Part shown: piece after piece, positions 46,568 through 54,903 of the stretch
Layout of the letters: each line of letters begins with the position of its first letter
How positions within the stretch are numbered: position 1 is the first letter of the stretch
Source of the DNA: Atlantibacter sp. RC6
GTDB taxonomy: Bacteria; Pseudomonadota; Gammaproteobacteria; Enterobacterales; Enterobacteriaceae
Length of the DNA: 64,000 bases
NCBI RefSeq assembly: GCF_014193285.1
Contig: NZ_JACHZE010000001.1
Span: 310,001 to 374,000 of the forward strand
Direction of reading: 5' to 3'
Translations under genes and position numbers: made by a program
Notes under the pieces: generated by a model
The model's input: only the letters and a program-made list of their open reading frames with translations
Told to the model about the DNA's origin: nothing
Database searches by the model: none

Positions 46568-47017
46568 TTACGCGCCAGCTGCGGCGACAGTGCCAACGCG
46601 CATGCGCACGCGAATGAAGTCGGTAGTGCTGGCTGCGATGGTGTATTCATCCTGGCTGTAGCCGATCACTGAATCAGTGTCGGAGGTGGCAAGGGTGAAC
46701 TGACCAGCTGTGCCCAGTTTGATCGGGCTGTCTTTCTTATACGCACCAGGCAGGCAACGCAGCGCCAGCTCGCGGCCTTCTTCGACGTAGTTGCCGACAG
46801 CCGAATCACCGGCAGGGATTGATTCGGTGATAGTCAGACCCTGGTGATAACCGACATCGATGATATACAGGCGGCCGGTTAGCTCGGTGGCCTGAGCGAA
46901 TTTATCGGATGAGTTGATGGTTGCGGCGGTGCCAGGAAGCAACGCGGCGGCCGTTGTGCGGGTTTCGGTCTTGTACAGAGACTGACCGTCGATATTAACG
47001 CGACGATAACGTGGCAT
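46568..47017 (-). CDS. Capsid cement / decoration protein
   Basis: 149-aa beta-rich, cysteine-poor protein (YRRVNIDGQSLYKTETRTTA ... GYSQDEYTIAASTTDFIRVR), resembling DUF2190-type cement proteins. Located between the scaffold and the major capsid genes, as lambda D is. Confidence 0.75.
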   Translation of the reverse strand: MPRYRRVNIDGQSLYKTETRTTAAALLPGTAATINSSDKFAQATELTGRLYIIDVGYHQGLTITESIPAGDSAVGNYVEEGRELALRCLPGAYKKDSPIKLGTAGQFTLATSDTDSVIGYSQDEYTIAASTTDFIRVRMRVGTVAAAGA

Positions 47018-47029
47018 TATTCCGGCTCC

Positions 47030-47374
47030 TTACTTGAAGTGTTCGTCAGCGGCAGGTGCGCCGGTTTCTTTGTGCTGCTGTGCATTGTTGGTGCCCAGCG
47101 GAGCAGCTTCGCCCAGCGACTTGAACATCGCGTCCAGAGCTTCGCCTGACAGAGCGTTCGCGACGATATCGCCATGGACCTTCGCAACCGCTTCGCGCTT
47201 TGCTTTCTCTTCGGCACGGGAGTTCGCGGTCAGGGTTTCCGCGAGTTGCTTCTGATTGGCCTGCAGCGCATCAACCTTTTCCGCGAGAGGCTTAATAGCC
47301 GCTTCAGTATTGGTCGCAACAGCCTGGCCGATCATGCTGCCGATTTGTTCCAGTTCTTCTTTGGTTAAAGGCAT
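47030..47374 (-). CDS. Internal in-frame scaffold product (114 aa)
   Basis: ATG at 47374, codon 308 of the protease-scaffold gene, is preceded by GGAGGG with 4-5 bases spacing. This is one of the strongest ribosome sites in the head block, and it sits at the boundary of the protease and coiled-coil parts. Separate translation of MPLTKEELEQIGSMIG... would supply excess scaffold. The prediction rests on the signal and on the lambda C/Nu3 precedent. Confidence 0.65.
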   Translation of the reverse strand: MPLTKEELEQIGSMIGQAVATNTEAAIKPLAEKVDALQANQKQLAETLTANSRAEEKAKREAVAKVHGDIVANALSGEALDAMFKSLGEAAPLGTNNAQQHKETGAPAADEHFK

Positions 47375-48295
47375 GTCGCCCTCCGTTTTGTGGTTTGGTG
47401 CAGGCTGTTCCTGCGGTGTGAATAGAGCTTTAAATTTGTTGGCGACGACGGCCACCCACGACTCCTGGCGCGCTACTGCGGTGCCGGTATCGTCGAAGGT
47501 GATAACGCCGCCCTCATACTTGTAGCCAAACACCTCAGCGGTGCCGCCGTTGCGGATGATTACAGCTTGCGAGTCAGTGAAGTCAGCAACCCATGCGTAT
47601 TCATCCGCGCCCGCCGCAAACTTCGCTTTGGCTGCGCGATCGAGACGCTGCTCGCGCTCCCGGTAGGATTCGCCCACCAGTGCGCCAGAGTTGGCCTTAA
47701 GAGGCTGGGCAAGATCGGCATTGACCATCAGGCCAACACCTTGCTCAGGGGTGGCCGCTCCGACTTCATGCAGCAGGATTGCGTCGTGGTCCATGCCGTG
47801 GATGTCGGCAACCCACTCCGCGCCTGTTGCACGCTGCTGCTCGTTGGGCTCGAGTTGGTCAAGGAATGCGGCGACGCTGGTATGAATCGGCGGAACATCT
47901 TCACCGCGCTCAATAGCAGCGACTCGCTCAAGCAGTTCTTTACCACCTTCCGACTCACTGGCGCGGGCCACATCAACCCACTTTTCGAGGTAAATGCGAT
48001 TGCCGGACTTCTTAACGTTGCGGTTCCACGCGCCGATATGGCCTGCGTTAATCCCCTCTGGCGAGAAAGCAGACACGAACTGACCGTTAACCTGAGGGTG
48101 GCCCAGCGGCGCCAGGGTGCCTTCCAGCCCCTTATAGTGGGCGTCGATTTGTTCTTGCGTGTACAAGCCGCCATTCATGACGACGTTCGCCGGCAGCGTG
48201 TAGCTCGGCAACACCAGATGCTCACGCCCGTTGTATGTTTCGCGCCGGATAGACTGGCTGTTCACCTTCGTGGTGATGTTGACCTGCATAGGCAT
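47030..48295 (-). CDS. Prohead protease-scaffold fusion (DUF2213)
   Basis: 421 aa. Residues 1-200 form a DUF2213-type prohead protease region, with conserved stretches including PLGHPQVNGQFVSAF and GHIGAWNRNVKKSGNRIYLE. The last 114 residues are a helical, charged scaffold (EELEQIGSMIGQAVATNTEA ... REAVAKVHGDIV). GGAGAA precedes the start. An internal ribosome site and ATG at 47374 would give the scaffold alone, the arrangement of lambda C/Nu3. Confidence 0.85.
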   Translation of the reverse strand: MPMQVNITTKVNSQSIRRETYNGREHLVLPSYTLPANVVMNGGLYTQEQIDAHYKGLEGTLAPLGHPQVNGQFVSAFSPEGINAGHIGAWNRNVKKSGNRIYLEKWVDVARASESEGGKELLERVAAIERGEDVPPIHTSVAAFLDQLEPNEQQRATGAEWVADIHGMDHDAILLHEVGAATPEQGVGLMVNADLAQPLKANSGALVGESYREREQRLDRAAKAKFAAGADEYAWVADFTDSQAVIIRNGGTAEVFGYKYEGGVITFDDTGTAVARQESWVAVVANKFKALFTPQEQPAPNHKTEGDMPLTKEELEQIGSMIGQAVATNTEAAIKPLAEKVDALQANQKQLAETLTANSRAEEKAKREAVAKVHGDIVANALSGEALDAMFKSLGEAAPLGTNNAQQHKETGAPAADEHFK

Positions 48296-48297
48296 AG

Positions 48298-49224
48298 CTA
48301 TTTCTCCGCCCAGGCGTAAGCGCGCGCCTGCATCGATTTATATTCCTGTTTGAGTTTCGTGATGGTGTCCGGGTATTCCGGATTACCGTCCGCATCCACC
48401 AGCACCGACTGCTGGCTGCATTTGCAGTTGATGGAGTTGCCATCTTTGCTGTACCAGTCACGGACCTCTTCATTGGTGTAGAGGTGGGCGTGGCGCACTG
48501 CGTGGGTATGTCGGGTTGTCGGTGACAGCGCCGAGATATGAACCAGAAGGGTTTTTAGCCCGTAAAGGTCATTCGCCTCCTGGTCTTCATCCCACTTAGC
48601 CCGGCGCAGCGCGGTGGTCACTTCAGTCCGCGCTATCCGGTTAGCCCTGCGCTTCTCAATGCCGGTCTGCTCGGTAAGGTTCCTGGAGATTTCCAGCGGG
48701 TTAAGCCCGCGCCCGACACCATCCGTCAGCACCCTCGCCATATCGCGCTTCACCTCAGCACTGAGCCCTTTCATCTCCTCAAATACGCGAGCGTGAACCA
48801 GCGCCATTCGTTGCTGGTACGGGTCACTTGCGAGGATGGAGGCCAGAGACTCCCGCCCGGCGGCATACACAGGAGACTGCTGGCTGAGGTTGTAGAATGA
48901 CTGACCAGTACCTTTCTCTGATGCCAGATCGATGTACTCGTAGAACCAAAGGTCGTACTCGTTACCCCCCATCAGTACCTGATCCACCAGGTAACTGGCA
49001 TCGTTTAGGATGATGGAGAGTAGCGTTGGGTTTATCTGGTATTCGTATCTGGCGTTTACTGCGAGGGAGGAAGGTATTTTGTTGAGTGCTGATTTGTACG
49101 CTTTGCCAATCTTATTCATCCGCCTGGCGAAGTCTTTCATTGCCCGGCGTTCCAGCGCATCGGCCCCAGTCGGATCCTGATAGTTACGCGGCAGAATCGG
49201 TGGCTTCGTCTTCTTCGTCGCCAT
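48298..49224 (-). CDS. Minor head protein (MuF / SPP1 gp7 family)
   Basis: 308 aa. The C-terminal MuF domain carries RIARTEVTTALRRAKWDEDQ, HTHAVRHAHLY and SINCKCSQQSVLVDADGNP, the typical cysteine/histidine end of this family. It binds the portal inside the prohead. The start lies 41 bases inside the portal gene and has a GGAGAAGAGG site. Confidence 0.88.
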   Translation of the reverse strand: MATKKTKPPILPRNYQDPTGADALERRAMKDFARRMNKIGKAYKSALNKIPSSLAVNARYEYQINPTLLSIILNDASYLVDQVLMGGNEYDLWFYEYIDLASEKGTGQSFYNLSQQSPVYAAGRESLASILASDPYQQRMALVHARVFEEMKGLSAEVKRDMARVLTDGVGRGLNPLEISRNLTEQTGIEKRRANRIARTEVTTALRRAKWDEDQEANDLYGLKTLLVHISALSPTTRHTHAVRHAHLYTNEEVRDWYSKDGNSINCKCSQQSVLVDADGNPEYPDTITKLKQEYKSMQARAYAWAEK

Positions 49225-50533
49225 CCTCTTCTCCTAACGGCTCTTCGTCATCATTGTCATAGCCCGCAGCCGTGCGAATCTCTTCACGGGTGAACGCGGG
49301 TTCATCGCCGCTGCCCTGCATGGTCTGGTTAATCTCACCCATAGTCTTGGCATTAGTGAGCTTCTCAGTACCGGTCTGTTCATTCAGGTCATCCCAGATA
49401 ACTACTTTCTGGCTGACGGGGTCGATGATTTGCAGGTCAATAAGCTTGTCGCAGAAGTCCTCTATCTCGAAAGCGAGGTCTATGCGGCGCGACTGACAAC
49501 GAGCATTAAAGTATTTCTGGTCTTCGGTGCTGGACCGCTCAGCCTGCTGGTTACCAACCAGAATCCGCGTCGGGATGTCCACCCCGGCAGCGGCTGTTTG
49601 CAGGTTAACGTCATAGGTTGGAGACGGGTCAGAAACCGGAGAAACGAGGGAGGTTACGCTGGCCCCCTGGAGAGAAAGCAGCACATCATTTCCGCGATTC
49701 ATCTCACGGGCAGCGTCGTTGAATCTGTCCTGCAACTCGTCAACACTGACGTTGTACATTGATGCCAGACTGGCAAAGTTGATTTCCTTGTCGAAACTAA
49801 GTGCTAATTGGCGAGCGGCGTTCTTCAGGAATGATTCGCCTGAACCACCCTCTACTTTCTCCAGGCTCACAAAGGCGTTATAAGCTGGTTCAAGGAACCC
49901 AATGGCATCGTCAGAATAATCACCAAGGATGAAAACGCGATCGGGGTGGATATTGACGCGGCGACTTGAACCATTCGGCAACCGTTCAGCGTACTGCCAC
50001 ATCTTCGGTTGGCCGTACGTATTCGAGTTCAGGCCAGTGTCCCACTCGCTCACCGTGAGCGATCCGGCCCACGCCACGGATATTTTCTGAAGACCTCGCC
50101 CTTTGGTAACCGGAAGGTTCCAGTCTTTTTCATCGCGGACGTGCAGAAGGATGCCTGCATAACGACCGACAAGGCGACGACGATCCGCCTCGGCAAATGA
50201 GCGCCAGAACCGGTTGTTGAATACCTGCTTTGACTTGTTTTCCCAGGCGGTTTCGTTTTCGCTCTCGTCGGCATCATCACCCTCGATGATTTCCGGGTTC
50301 GTCTGCCAGCACTTGCCCACCAGCTTCTCTACTGCGCCGTGTGCTATGCCACCGCGCCGGTACAGGGCATAGAGGTTTTCGTAGGTTACCTGCTCAGGGA
50401 AGCCATACTCGCACCATGCGGAATGGCGCTTATTGTCCAGCCCCATCGTTGGTGCCATCAGCCCCATACGGGCGCGCGCCATCCGCGCATCGTTCAACGC
50501 ATGGTTGACGGCTAGAGTTAATTGGTCAGTCAT
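49184..50533 (-). CDS. Portal protein (DUF1073-like)
   Basis: 449 aa. It has the portal order of a N-terminal wing (GGIAHGAVEKLVGKCW), a stem/clip region (NIHPDRVFILGDY ... FLEPAYNAFVSLEKVE), a crown (DIPTRILVGNQQAERSST) and a very acidic C-terminus (DDEEPLGEEDGDEEDEATD). The twelve-subunit ring is the DNA gate and the terminase docking site. Family members are sometimes labelled as anti-CBASS Acb1-like, but no paired H-x-T motif was seen. Confidence 0.85.
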   Translation of the reverse strand: MTDQLTLAVNHALNDARMARARMGLMAPTMGLDNKRHSAWCEYGFPEQVTYENLYALYRRGGIAHGAVEKLVGKCWQTNPEIIEGDDADESENETAWENKSKQVFNNRFWRSFAEADRRRLVGRYAGILLHVRDEKDWNLPVTKGRGLQKISVAWAGSLTVSEWDTGLNSNTYGQPKMWQYAERLPNGSSRRVNIHPDRVFILGDYSDDAIGFLEPAYNAFVSLEKVEGGSGESFLKNAARQLALSFDKEINFASLASMYNVSVDELQDRFNDAAREMNRGNDVLLSLQGASVTSLVSPVSDPSPTYDVNLQTAAAGVDIPTRILVGNQQAERSSTEDQKYFNARCQSRRIDLAFEIEDFCDKLIDLQIIDPVSQKVVIWDDLNEQTGTEKLTNAKTMGEINQTMQGSGDEPAFTREEIRTAAGYDNDDEEPLGEEDGDEEDEATDSAA

Positions 50534-50548
50534 GGTTTGTCCGTTTGG

Positions 50549-51796
50549 TTAGCGAAGGCGTTTCGGAATCATCATTCCAGCCATCTGGCCCTTACGTTTA
50601 ATGTGTCCGTCAAGGCTGTAGCGAATACCGTCCCAGCAGTGCTCATAACCATCAGCGAGCTTCGGTAACACCTCACCGGTGATGCGGTCCGTTTTGTACG
50701 ACCACATGCGGGCCTCACGCGCTACGTTCTTGCAGCGCGGATGGATAATGATTTCGTCGAAGCCGCGAAGATGGGCGATCCCGTCCTCAACGCTCCCCTG
50801 CCATTTCTCAGCAGCTGAGATGTTGAATCCCTGCCGCTTGAGATAGCTAATCGTCTCGGGTCGAGCGGAGTCAGCCTTGATGGGCCAGTCACGCGATCCG
50901 GGGATAGTGTCGTACAGCTCTGGCATGTGGTCGAGCTCTGTCTGCTGCCCATATGCCTCGTACTCGATATACAGCCGGTTATGCAGGATGAACGAGCGCA
51001 CCAGAGTGTTCGGGTCTTTAGCGAAACCGAAGTCAGCACCGAAGAACAGGCGCTCAGCTTCTTTCCAGAGTTGGTCCGAGAACTCAGCAATCCGGTATTT
51101 TCCGGCCAGCACCTGCTTATCAGAGTTTTCGAGGTAAGCGCCTTCCCACACCCATGCGTATGTCGCCGGGTCGAGGCGGCGCTGATCGTTCTGTCGCTCA
51201 CCTTCAAGCACGTCAGGGAACCACGGGTTATCCGTATAGTTCATCTCAACGGTAATGCAGTCGTCGCCGGCTTCTTTGCGGAAACGTTTATCCGTTGCGC
51301 TGCCGTCGCGCTCCGGGTTCCACGTCACCCAAATCTCTGAACCTTCCTCACGAACGGTCGGGCTCAGCTTCTGCCATGCTATTTCGCTGACTGATTCAGC
51401 CTCATCGACCCAGCATAGCAGGATGCGCGCTTTCGACTTGATGCTGTCGAGGTTATGCCGCAGACCGCAGAATACGTAGTTAACGCTCTTGTCGATGGTG
51501 CGGATGTACTTCTCGCCGATATCAAAGTTGGAAGCCAGCCAGGGGACAGACAGGATCGCCTGTTTCACCTCCTGCATGCTCGACTCTTCCAGAGAGTTCA
51601 TGAATTCACGCGCGCAGAGCACCACTCCGCTTTCTCCGTTCATCATCGACTGATACGCCTTTACGGCTGTCATCAGCGCAAAAGTGCGCGTCTTGGCACT
51701 GCCACGCCCACCATGCGAGCACCGGTAGCGCTTATTCTCAGCAGTGAACAGCGGCGCAAGCTTCGCGGGGATCGGTAGTTGAACGGCGTTACTCAT
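50549..51796 (-). CDS. Terminase large subunit
   Basis: 415 aa, PBSX/Terminase_3 type. The Walker A motif GGRGSAKT is at residues 29-36, Walker B is ILLCWVDEAE near residue 130, and the nuclease half has acidic residues in FFGADFGFAKDPN and WPIKADSARPETI. It pumps and cuts DNA at the portal. The start overlaps terS by 4 bases. Confidence 0.95.
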   Translation of the reverse strand: MSNAVQLPIPAKLAPLFTAENKRYRCSHGGRGSAKTRTFALMTAVKAYQSMMNGESGVVLCAREFMNSLEESSMQEVKQAILSVPWLASNFDIGEKYIRTIDKSVNYVFCGLRHNLDSIKSKARILLCWVDEAESVSEIAWQKLSPTVREEGSEIWVTWNPERDGSATDKRFRKEAGDDCITVEMNYTDNPWFPDVLEGERQNDQRRLDPATYAWVWEGAYLENSDKQVLAGKYRIAEFSDQLWKEAERLFFGADFGFAKDPNTLVRSFILHNRLYIEYEAYGQQTELDHMPELYDTIPGSRDWPIKADSARPETISYLKRQGFNISAAEKWQGSVEDGIAHLRGFDEIIIHPRCKNVAREARMWSYKTDRITGEVLPKLADGYEHCWDGIRYSLDGHIKRKGQMAGMMIPKRLR

Positions 51797-52248
51797 ACTT
51801 TCGGCTCAACGGGTAGTAGCTGGATGATTGTCGGCTGCGGAGTCATGCTGCCATCAGGGCTTGTATGCTCGACTTTCTGGCGATTAGTGTAAGCATCGCC
51901 CATTTCTTTGGCGGCCTGCTCGATAAGTTGAGAGGTCATGCCGTAGTTCTTCATCTTTTCAGCATTGGTCGCCATTCTGTCGAGAACGCGCAACCGGTAC
52001 GCTTTATTTGCGATCGGGATGTCGGCGATCTCATTCTGGAATCGTTTACGGGTGGCGTTGAACAGATCAATCCACTTCTGGCTCAACTTGGCCGCCATTG
52101 CGTTGCCGGGCGTATATTGCGACACCTGCTGCCGCGAGACATCGATGCCGTATTCAGCCTTTACAAGCTCAATGACTTTTACCGGGGTCTCGTAGCAGGC
52201 GAGTGATTGAACGATGAAGGCTTTAACCTCTGTCGATAATGCTGCCAC
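51793..52248 (-). CDS. Terminase small subunit (DUF2280-like)
   Basis: 151 aa. The N-terminal helix-turn-helix (VKVIELVKAEYGIDVSRQQV) would recognise the packaging site. The central helical part is for oligomerisation (KLSQKWIDLFNATRKRFQNE), and a short C-terminal tail is proline/glutamine-rich. Located directly before terL. Confidence 0.85.
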   Translation of the reverse strand: MAALSTEVKAFIVQSLACYETPVKVIELVKAEYGIDVSRQQVSQYTPGNAMAAKLSQKWIDLFNATRKRFQNEIADIPIANKAYRLRVLDRMATNAEKMKNYGMTSQLIEQAAKEMGDAYTNRQKVEHTSPDGSMTPQPTIIQLLPVEPKV

Positions 52249-52279
52249 AGGCTACCTCCATGACAATCTGAATAAAGCG

Positions 52280-52918
52280 TTACGCCAGCTTCAACATGCA
52301 TGTCCCGCATGACCTGGCTATATCGATGTGAGCCACTTCTGCTGGCGCATTGGCCGCATCAACGAGCTCCTGTACTTCTTTGCTGGCACCGTATCGACGT
52401 ACGACACCTGTGAATTCTTCGACATCGTGGCCGCGCAGTGTAAGCACTGGCTGCCCGGTCTCTTTGTTGAACTTCGGCGCGCCGAAATCATCGGTGGCCT
52501 GGGCGATGTGGTAAAGCTCATGCTCTACCAGCGCGCAGAACTCGAGGTCACTGCATTGTGAGCAGTAATCAGCTGCCAGCGTGATGATGAACTTCGGGAT
52601 TCGCCCGAACCATTCATACATCTGCTGTTCCATTCTGGCTTTCTGCCAACCACCGGCGCGGAGCATTACCTGCTCGGCCTGGCCGAGAACGTAGCGCCCT
52701 TTCTTCGAGAATGAGCCTGACGCCCACATGAAGCAGAGGTCAGCCTCTAACAGGTGTTCGTGGTCAGGGTTATGGATGCTTCCGGTATCGCTGAGGATTT
52801 GGCGGCTTACCCACTCATGCACTTCATTGGCGGGTATCAGCCTGGTGTATGGCTGCCAGTTGTCGGAGGCGATGAAGTTAACTGGCGGGTATGGCCTGCG
52901 CTCGTCATCGTTAGCCAT
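52280..52918 (-). CDS. Putative phage metallopeptidase
   Basis: 212 aa with a zinc-protease motif: H133-E134-x-x-H137 in LVEHELYHIAQ. An upstream cysteine pair (DYCSQCSDLEFC) follows the helical N-terminal half. The C-terminus ends CGTCMLKLA, giving a second CxxC. It matches the idea of the phage metallopeptidase family. It sits between the lysis and packaging genes. Its target (head maturation, host protein or cell wall) is not known. Confidence 0.75.
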   Translation of the reverse strand: MANDDERRPYPPVNFIASDNWQPYTRLIPANEVHEWVSRQILSDTGSIHNPDHEHLLEADLCFMWASGSFSKKGRYVLGQAEQVMLRAGGWQKARMEQQMYEWFGRIPKFIITLAADYCSQCSDLEFCALVEHELYHIAQATDDFGAPKFNKETGQPVLTLRGHDVEEFTGVVRRYGASKEVQELVDAANAPAEVAHIDIARSCGTCMLKLA

Positions 52919-52921
52919 GGG

Positions 52922-53128
52922 TTACTCCGTTGTTTGTTCGGTCTGCTCTGCCGGTACCGGCGTGAACTCCACGCGTTTCACATCGGCAGGAGCGAAATAC
53001 AGCCATTGGCCCGTTTCTGTCGCCAGCGGCACAAAGCCGTTAACCAGCTCAGGCTGACGGCGTGACATCTGGCCTTTGTACTCTCCGCCGTCGTTCGTCG
53101 TCAGTTTGATGTTGTAGATGTCGGACAT
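52922..53128 (-). CDS. Small phage protein upstream of the metallopeptidase
   Basis: 68 aa, beta-rich (YNIKLTTNDGGEYKGQMSRR, GQWLYFAPADVKRVEFTPV) with a Gln/Glu/Thr tail. The stop is 3 bases before the metallopeptidase start, so the two are probably made together. Not recognised. Confidence 0.65.
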   Translation of the reverse strand: MSDIYNIKLTTNDGGEYKGQMSRRQPELVNGFVPLATETGQWLYFAPADVKRVEFTPVPAEQTEQTTE

Positions 53129-53337
53129 GATTACCTCTTTTCCTTGTCGCAGCTGTTGCCCTGCTTCTCAGAAGTGCTTAGCCACTTACGGCTTACCCGT
53201 CAGCACCTAGAATCTCTTGGCCGAGTAGGCACAGCCCATGATCAAGCCCACCGATGACAGGCTTTGTAATAGGGGCAAAAGACACGCTTTCGGCAAGCTA
53301 GGCTATTTGTTACTCTATGCGCTAAGAGGAGATAGGT
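53129..53337. other. Structured non-coding gap before the packaging genes
   Basis: 209 bases without a convincing gene. The stretch 53174-53206 has nested complementarity: GTGCT / AGCAC at the ends, with AGCC-ACTTAC-GGCT and ACGG / CCGT inside. The left side carries the leader of the small minus-strand gene. The right side holds the promoter and GAGGAG site of the plus-strand gene at 53338. It could include a packaging site; this is inference. Confidence 0.5.
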
Positions 53338-53634
53338 ATGCGTACTTATGCAGTAATGGCTTTGATGCTTGTTTTTTTGATGGCTATATTTTCCGTTTTT
53401 GTGCCAGTGATAATATTTTTCAAAACAGCGCTTCTCGCGATCCTTGAGTGCTGGTTAAACCATTACAAATACTCTTTAGTACCCGAAGTTTTGAAAGATT
53501 ATTTCACGCTGAATAAGATCCTGCGTCTCGTTGCTGCGGGCGCGTGGTGTGGATTTCTTATTTCCATACCTATTTGCTGGAAATTATGGCGCTCAACTCC
53601 TAAATACGACCCGCTCGATAAATACTTCAAATAG
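53338..53634 (+). CDS. Two-helix membrane protein on the opposite strand (moron candidate)
   Basis: 98 aa. Two hydrophobic helices are seen (about residues 5-35 and 62-82) with a short loop rich in aromatic residues (ECWLNHYKYSLVPEVL) and a basic C-terminal tail. AGAGGAGAT precedes the ATG. It runs against the late operon, between Rz and the packaging genes, and has its own upstream AT-rich promoter region. This is the pattern of a moron expressed in lysogens. Function unknown; exclusion or host-surface change are possibilities. Confidence 0.65.
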   Translation: MRTYAVMALMLVFLMAIFSVFVPVIIFFKTALLAILECWLNHYKYSLVPEVLKDYFTLNKILRLVAAGAWCGFLISIPICWKLWRSTPKYDPLDKYFK

Positions 53635-54126
53635 TTACCTCTGGCACTGCGTTTTAATGTATTCCTGCAGGGTTCTCAGGGAAGTTTGGTCGCTGATGAT
53701 TCCGGATCGAATACCGAGAACGTTTCGTCCAGCAACGTCAGAGAGTTCGACGGTGGCATCATTGCCCATGCCGGAGGTGCCGGAGGTTTTGGTTGTGGCT
53801 GACACAGGGCAGCTTCCTTTGACGCGCACCCGGCCACCATTATCGAGACGCTTACGCAGAGCATCATTTTCAGCATTCGCATCAGCCAGCTCCTTCGTGT
53901 ATTTAGCGTCGAGTGCCGCGTTGTCACGCTGGCGCACTGTCATGTCTTTGATGGTGTCGTTCGCGAGATTCAACCTTTCAGTGGCCTTATCGCGCTGCTC
54001 TTTGTAGGTGACGGCATTATCGCGATAGTGATTAACCGCCCAGACCAGAGCACCAAGAACAGCTGTGAGCAAAAGCGGAAGCCAAAGCTTTTTCAGCACC
54101 GTAGTAACTTCAGCGAGTGAAATCAT
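53635..54126 (-). CDS. i-spanin Rz
   Basis: 163 aa with one N-terminal membrane anchor (WLPLLLTAVLGALVWAVNHY) and a long periplasmic coiled coil (YKEQRDKATERLNLANDTIK). The inner-membrane spanin joins Rz1 to fuse inner and outer membranes at lysis. ATGA overlap with the endolysin gene; rz1 is embedded in another frame. Confidence 0.93.
   Translation of the reverse strand: MISLAEVTTVLKKLWLPLLLTAVLGALVWAVNHYRDNAVTYKEQRDKATERLNLANDTIKDMTVRQRDNAALDAKYTKELADANAENDALRKRLDNGGRVRVKGSCPVSATTKTSGTSGMGNDATVELSDVAGRNVLGIRSGIISDQTSLRTLQEYIKTQCQR
53676..53882 (-). CDS. o-spanin lipoprotein Rz1 (nested in Rz)
   Basis: 68 aa in the +1 frame of Rz. The start MRMLKMMLCVSVSIM parallels lambda Rz1. The lipobox is MVAGC, and the mature part is proline-rich (PQPKPPAPPAWAMMPP). 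It is the outer-membrane partner of Rz. An in-frame codon upstream at 53927 is unlikely. Confidence 0.88.
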   Translation of the reverse strand: MRMLKMMLCVSVSIMVAGCASKEAALCQPQPKPPAPPAWAMMPPSNSLTLLDETFSVFDPESSATKLP

Positions 54127-54599
54127 GATTTCGCTTCCACAACGAAACCACCTGCCTCCCGGAATTTCTTCAGGAGGTCTTCGATTTTGTGCTCATACTG
54201 ACCGTAGCCCGCGCCAGGCAGCGATGCCCAGATGTTGCTACAGCGGTCGATGGCCTGCCGGATATTGCCGTTGTCGATCAACTCCAGCGCGCGACGCTCT
54301 TTAATCTGCTGAAGCGCCACGGCATCCTGGCTGGCCGGTGAGAAATCTTTCAGCCCAAGCTGTTTGCGGTATGCATCCCAGTAACGGGCCAGTAGTTGAT
54401 AGCGACCGGCTGCCGTGGATTTAATCTTCAGTCTCGGCAGGTCGACCAGCTTGCGGGGATGGTCGGCATAACTGGTAAAGAGCGATCCGCCAACAATCAC
54501 GTTGTAGCCGTTATCGGATGCCTTCAGCAGTTTGTCACCGATTTCAGACCAGGCCAGCATATCGAGGAAGGCCTTGCGCTGCTTATTGATTACCTGCAT
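54123..54599 (-). CDS. Endolysin, lambda R-type transglycosylase
   Basis: 158 aa from MQVINKQRKAFLDMLAWSE, the same length as lambda R, with the catalytic E19 in AWSE. Conserved blocks are SYADHPRKLV, STAAGRYQLL, YRKQLGLKDFSP and RCSNIWASLPGAGYGQ. Start 54599 is preferred over 54605 because GGGGG is then six bases away. Cuts glycan strands once the holin opens the membrane. Overlaps holin and Rz. Confidence 0.95.
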   Translation of the reverse strand: MQVINKQRKAFLDMLAWSEIGDKLLKASDNGYNVIVGGSLFTSYADHPRKLVDLPRLKIKSTAAGRYQLLARYWDAYRKQLGLKDFSPASQDAVALQQIKERRALELIDNGNIRQAIDRCSNIWASLPGAGYGQYEHKIEDLLKKFREAGGFVVEAKS

Positions 54600-54903
54600 T
54601 GGCATCCCCCGCTTTACTCAGGAACCGGGCTTCCAGCGCTTTAATCAGCGCCGGGCCAGACCATCCAGCCAGACCACAGATGCCACCAGTAACCTCCAGC
54701 GGCCACATGTAATGCAGGCCGGCCATAATCATCAGCGAGCCAGCAAATATCGAAACGATGACCTGCAACAGCAAAACCAGCCAGGAGAATCTTTCCCCTT
54801 TGACTATTCGGTTGGCGTAGCTTGCAATCGCGCCGAGCGTCGTCATTAGCAGAGCGACGAGCATAGATAGCAGGTCAGGTTGGTTTTTCCACGGCATAGG
54901 CAT
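54583..54903 (-). CDS. Holin
   Basis: 106 aa from MPMPWKNQPDLLSMLVALLM. Two to three membrane helices are seen (LLSMLVALLMTTLGAIASYA, WLVLLLQVIVSIFAGSLMIM and GGICGLAGWSGPALI), with a basic loop between the first two. GGAGGTGAGAG precedes the start. Met1 and Met3 are both possible starts, reminiscent of dual-start holins, though here no charged residue separates them. Frame extension to 55143 is rejected because it runs through the late leader. Confidence 0.87.
   Translation of the reverse strand: MPMPWKNQPDLLSMLVALLMTTLGAIASYANRIVKGERFSWLVLLLQVIVSIFAGSLMIMAGLHYMWPLEVTGGICGLAGWSGPALIKALEARFLSKAGDANAGNQ

Noticed and set aside
47567..48319. 250-codon plus-strand frame in the head region
   Set aside because: Antisense to the protease-scaffold gene, which has a clear domain structure, ribosome site and internal start.
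49184..50533. Anti-CBASS nuclease (Acb1) reading of the portal gene
   Set aside because: No pair of H-x-T/S motifs of a 2H phosphoesterase was seen, while gene order, length and acidic C-terminus fit a portal protein.
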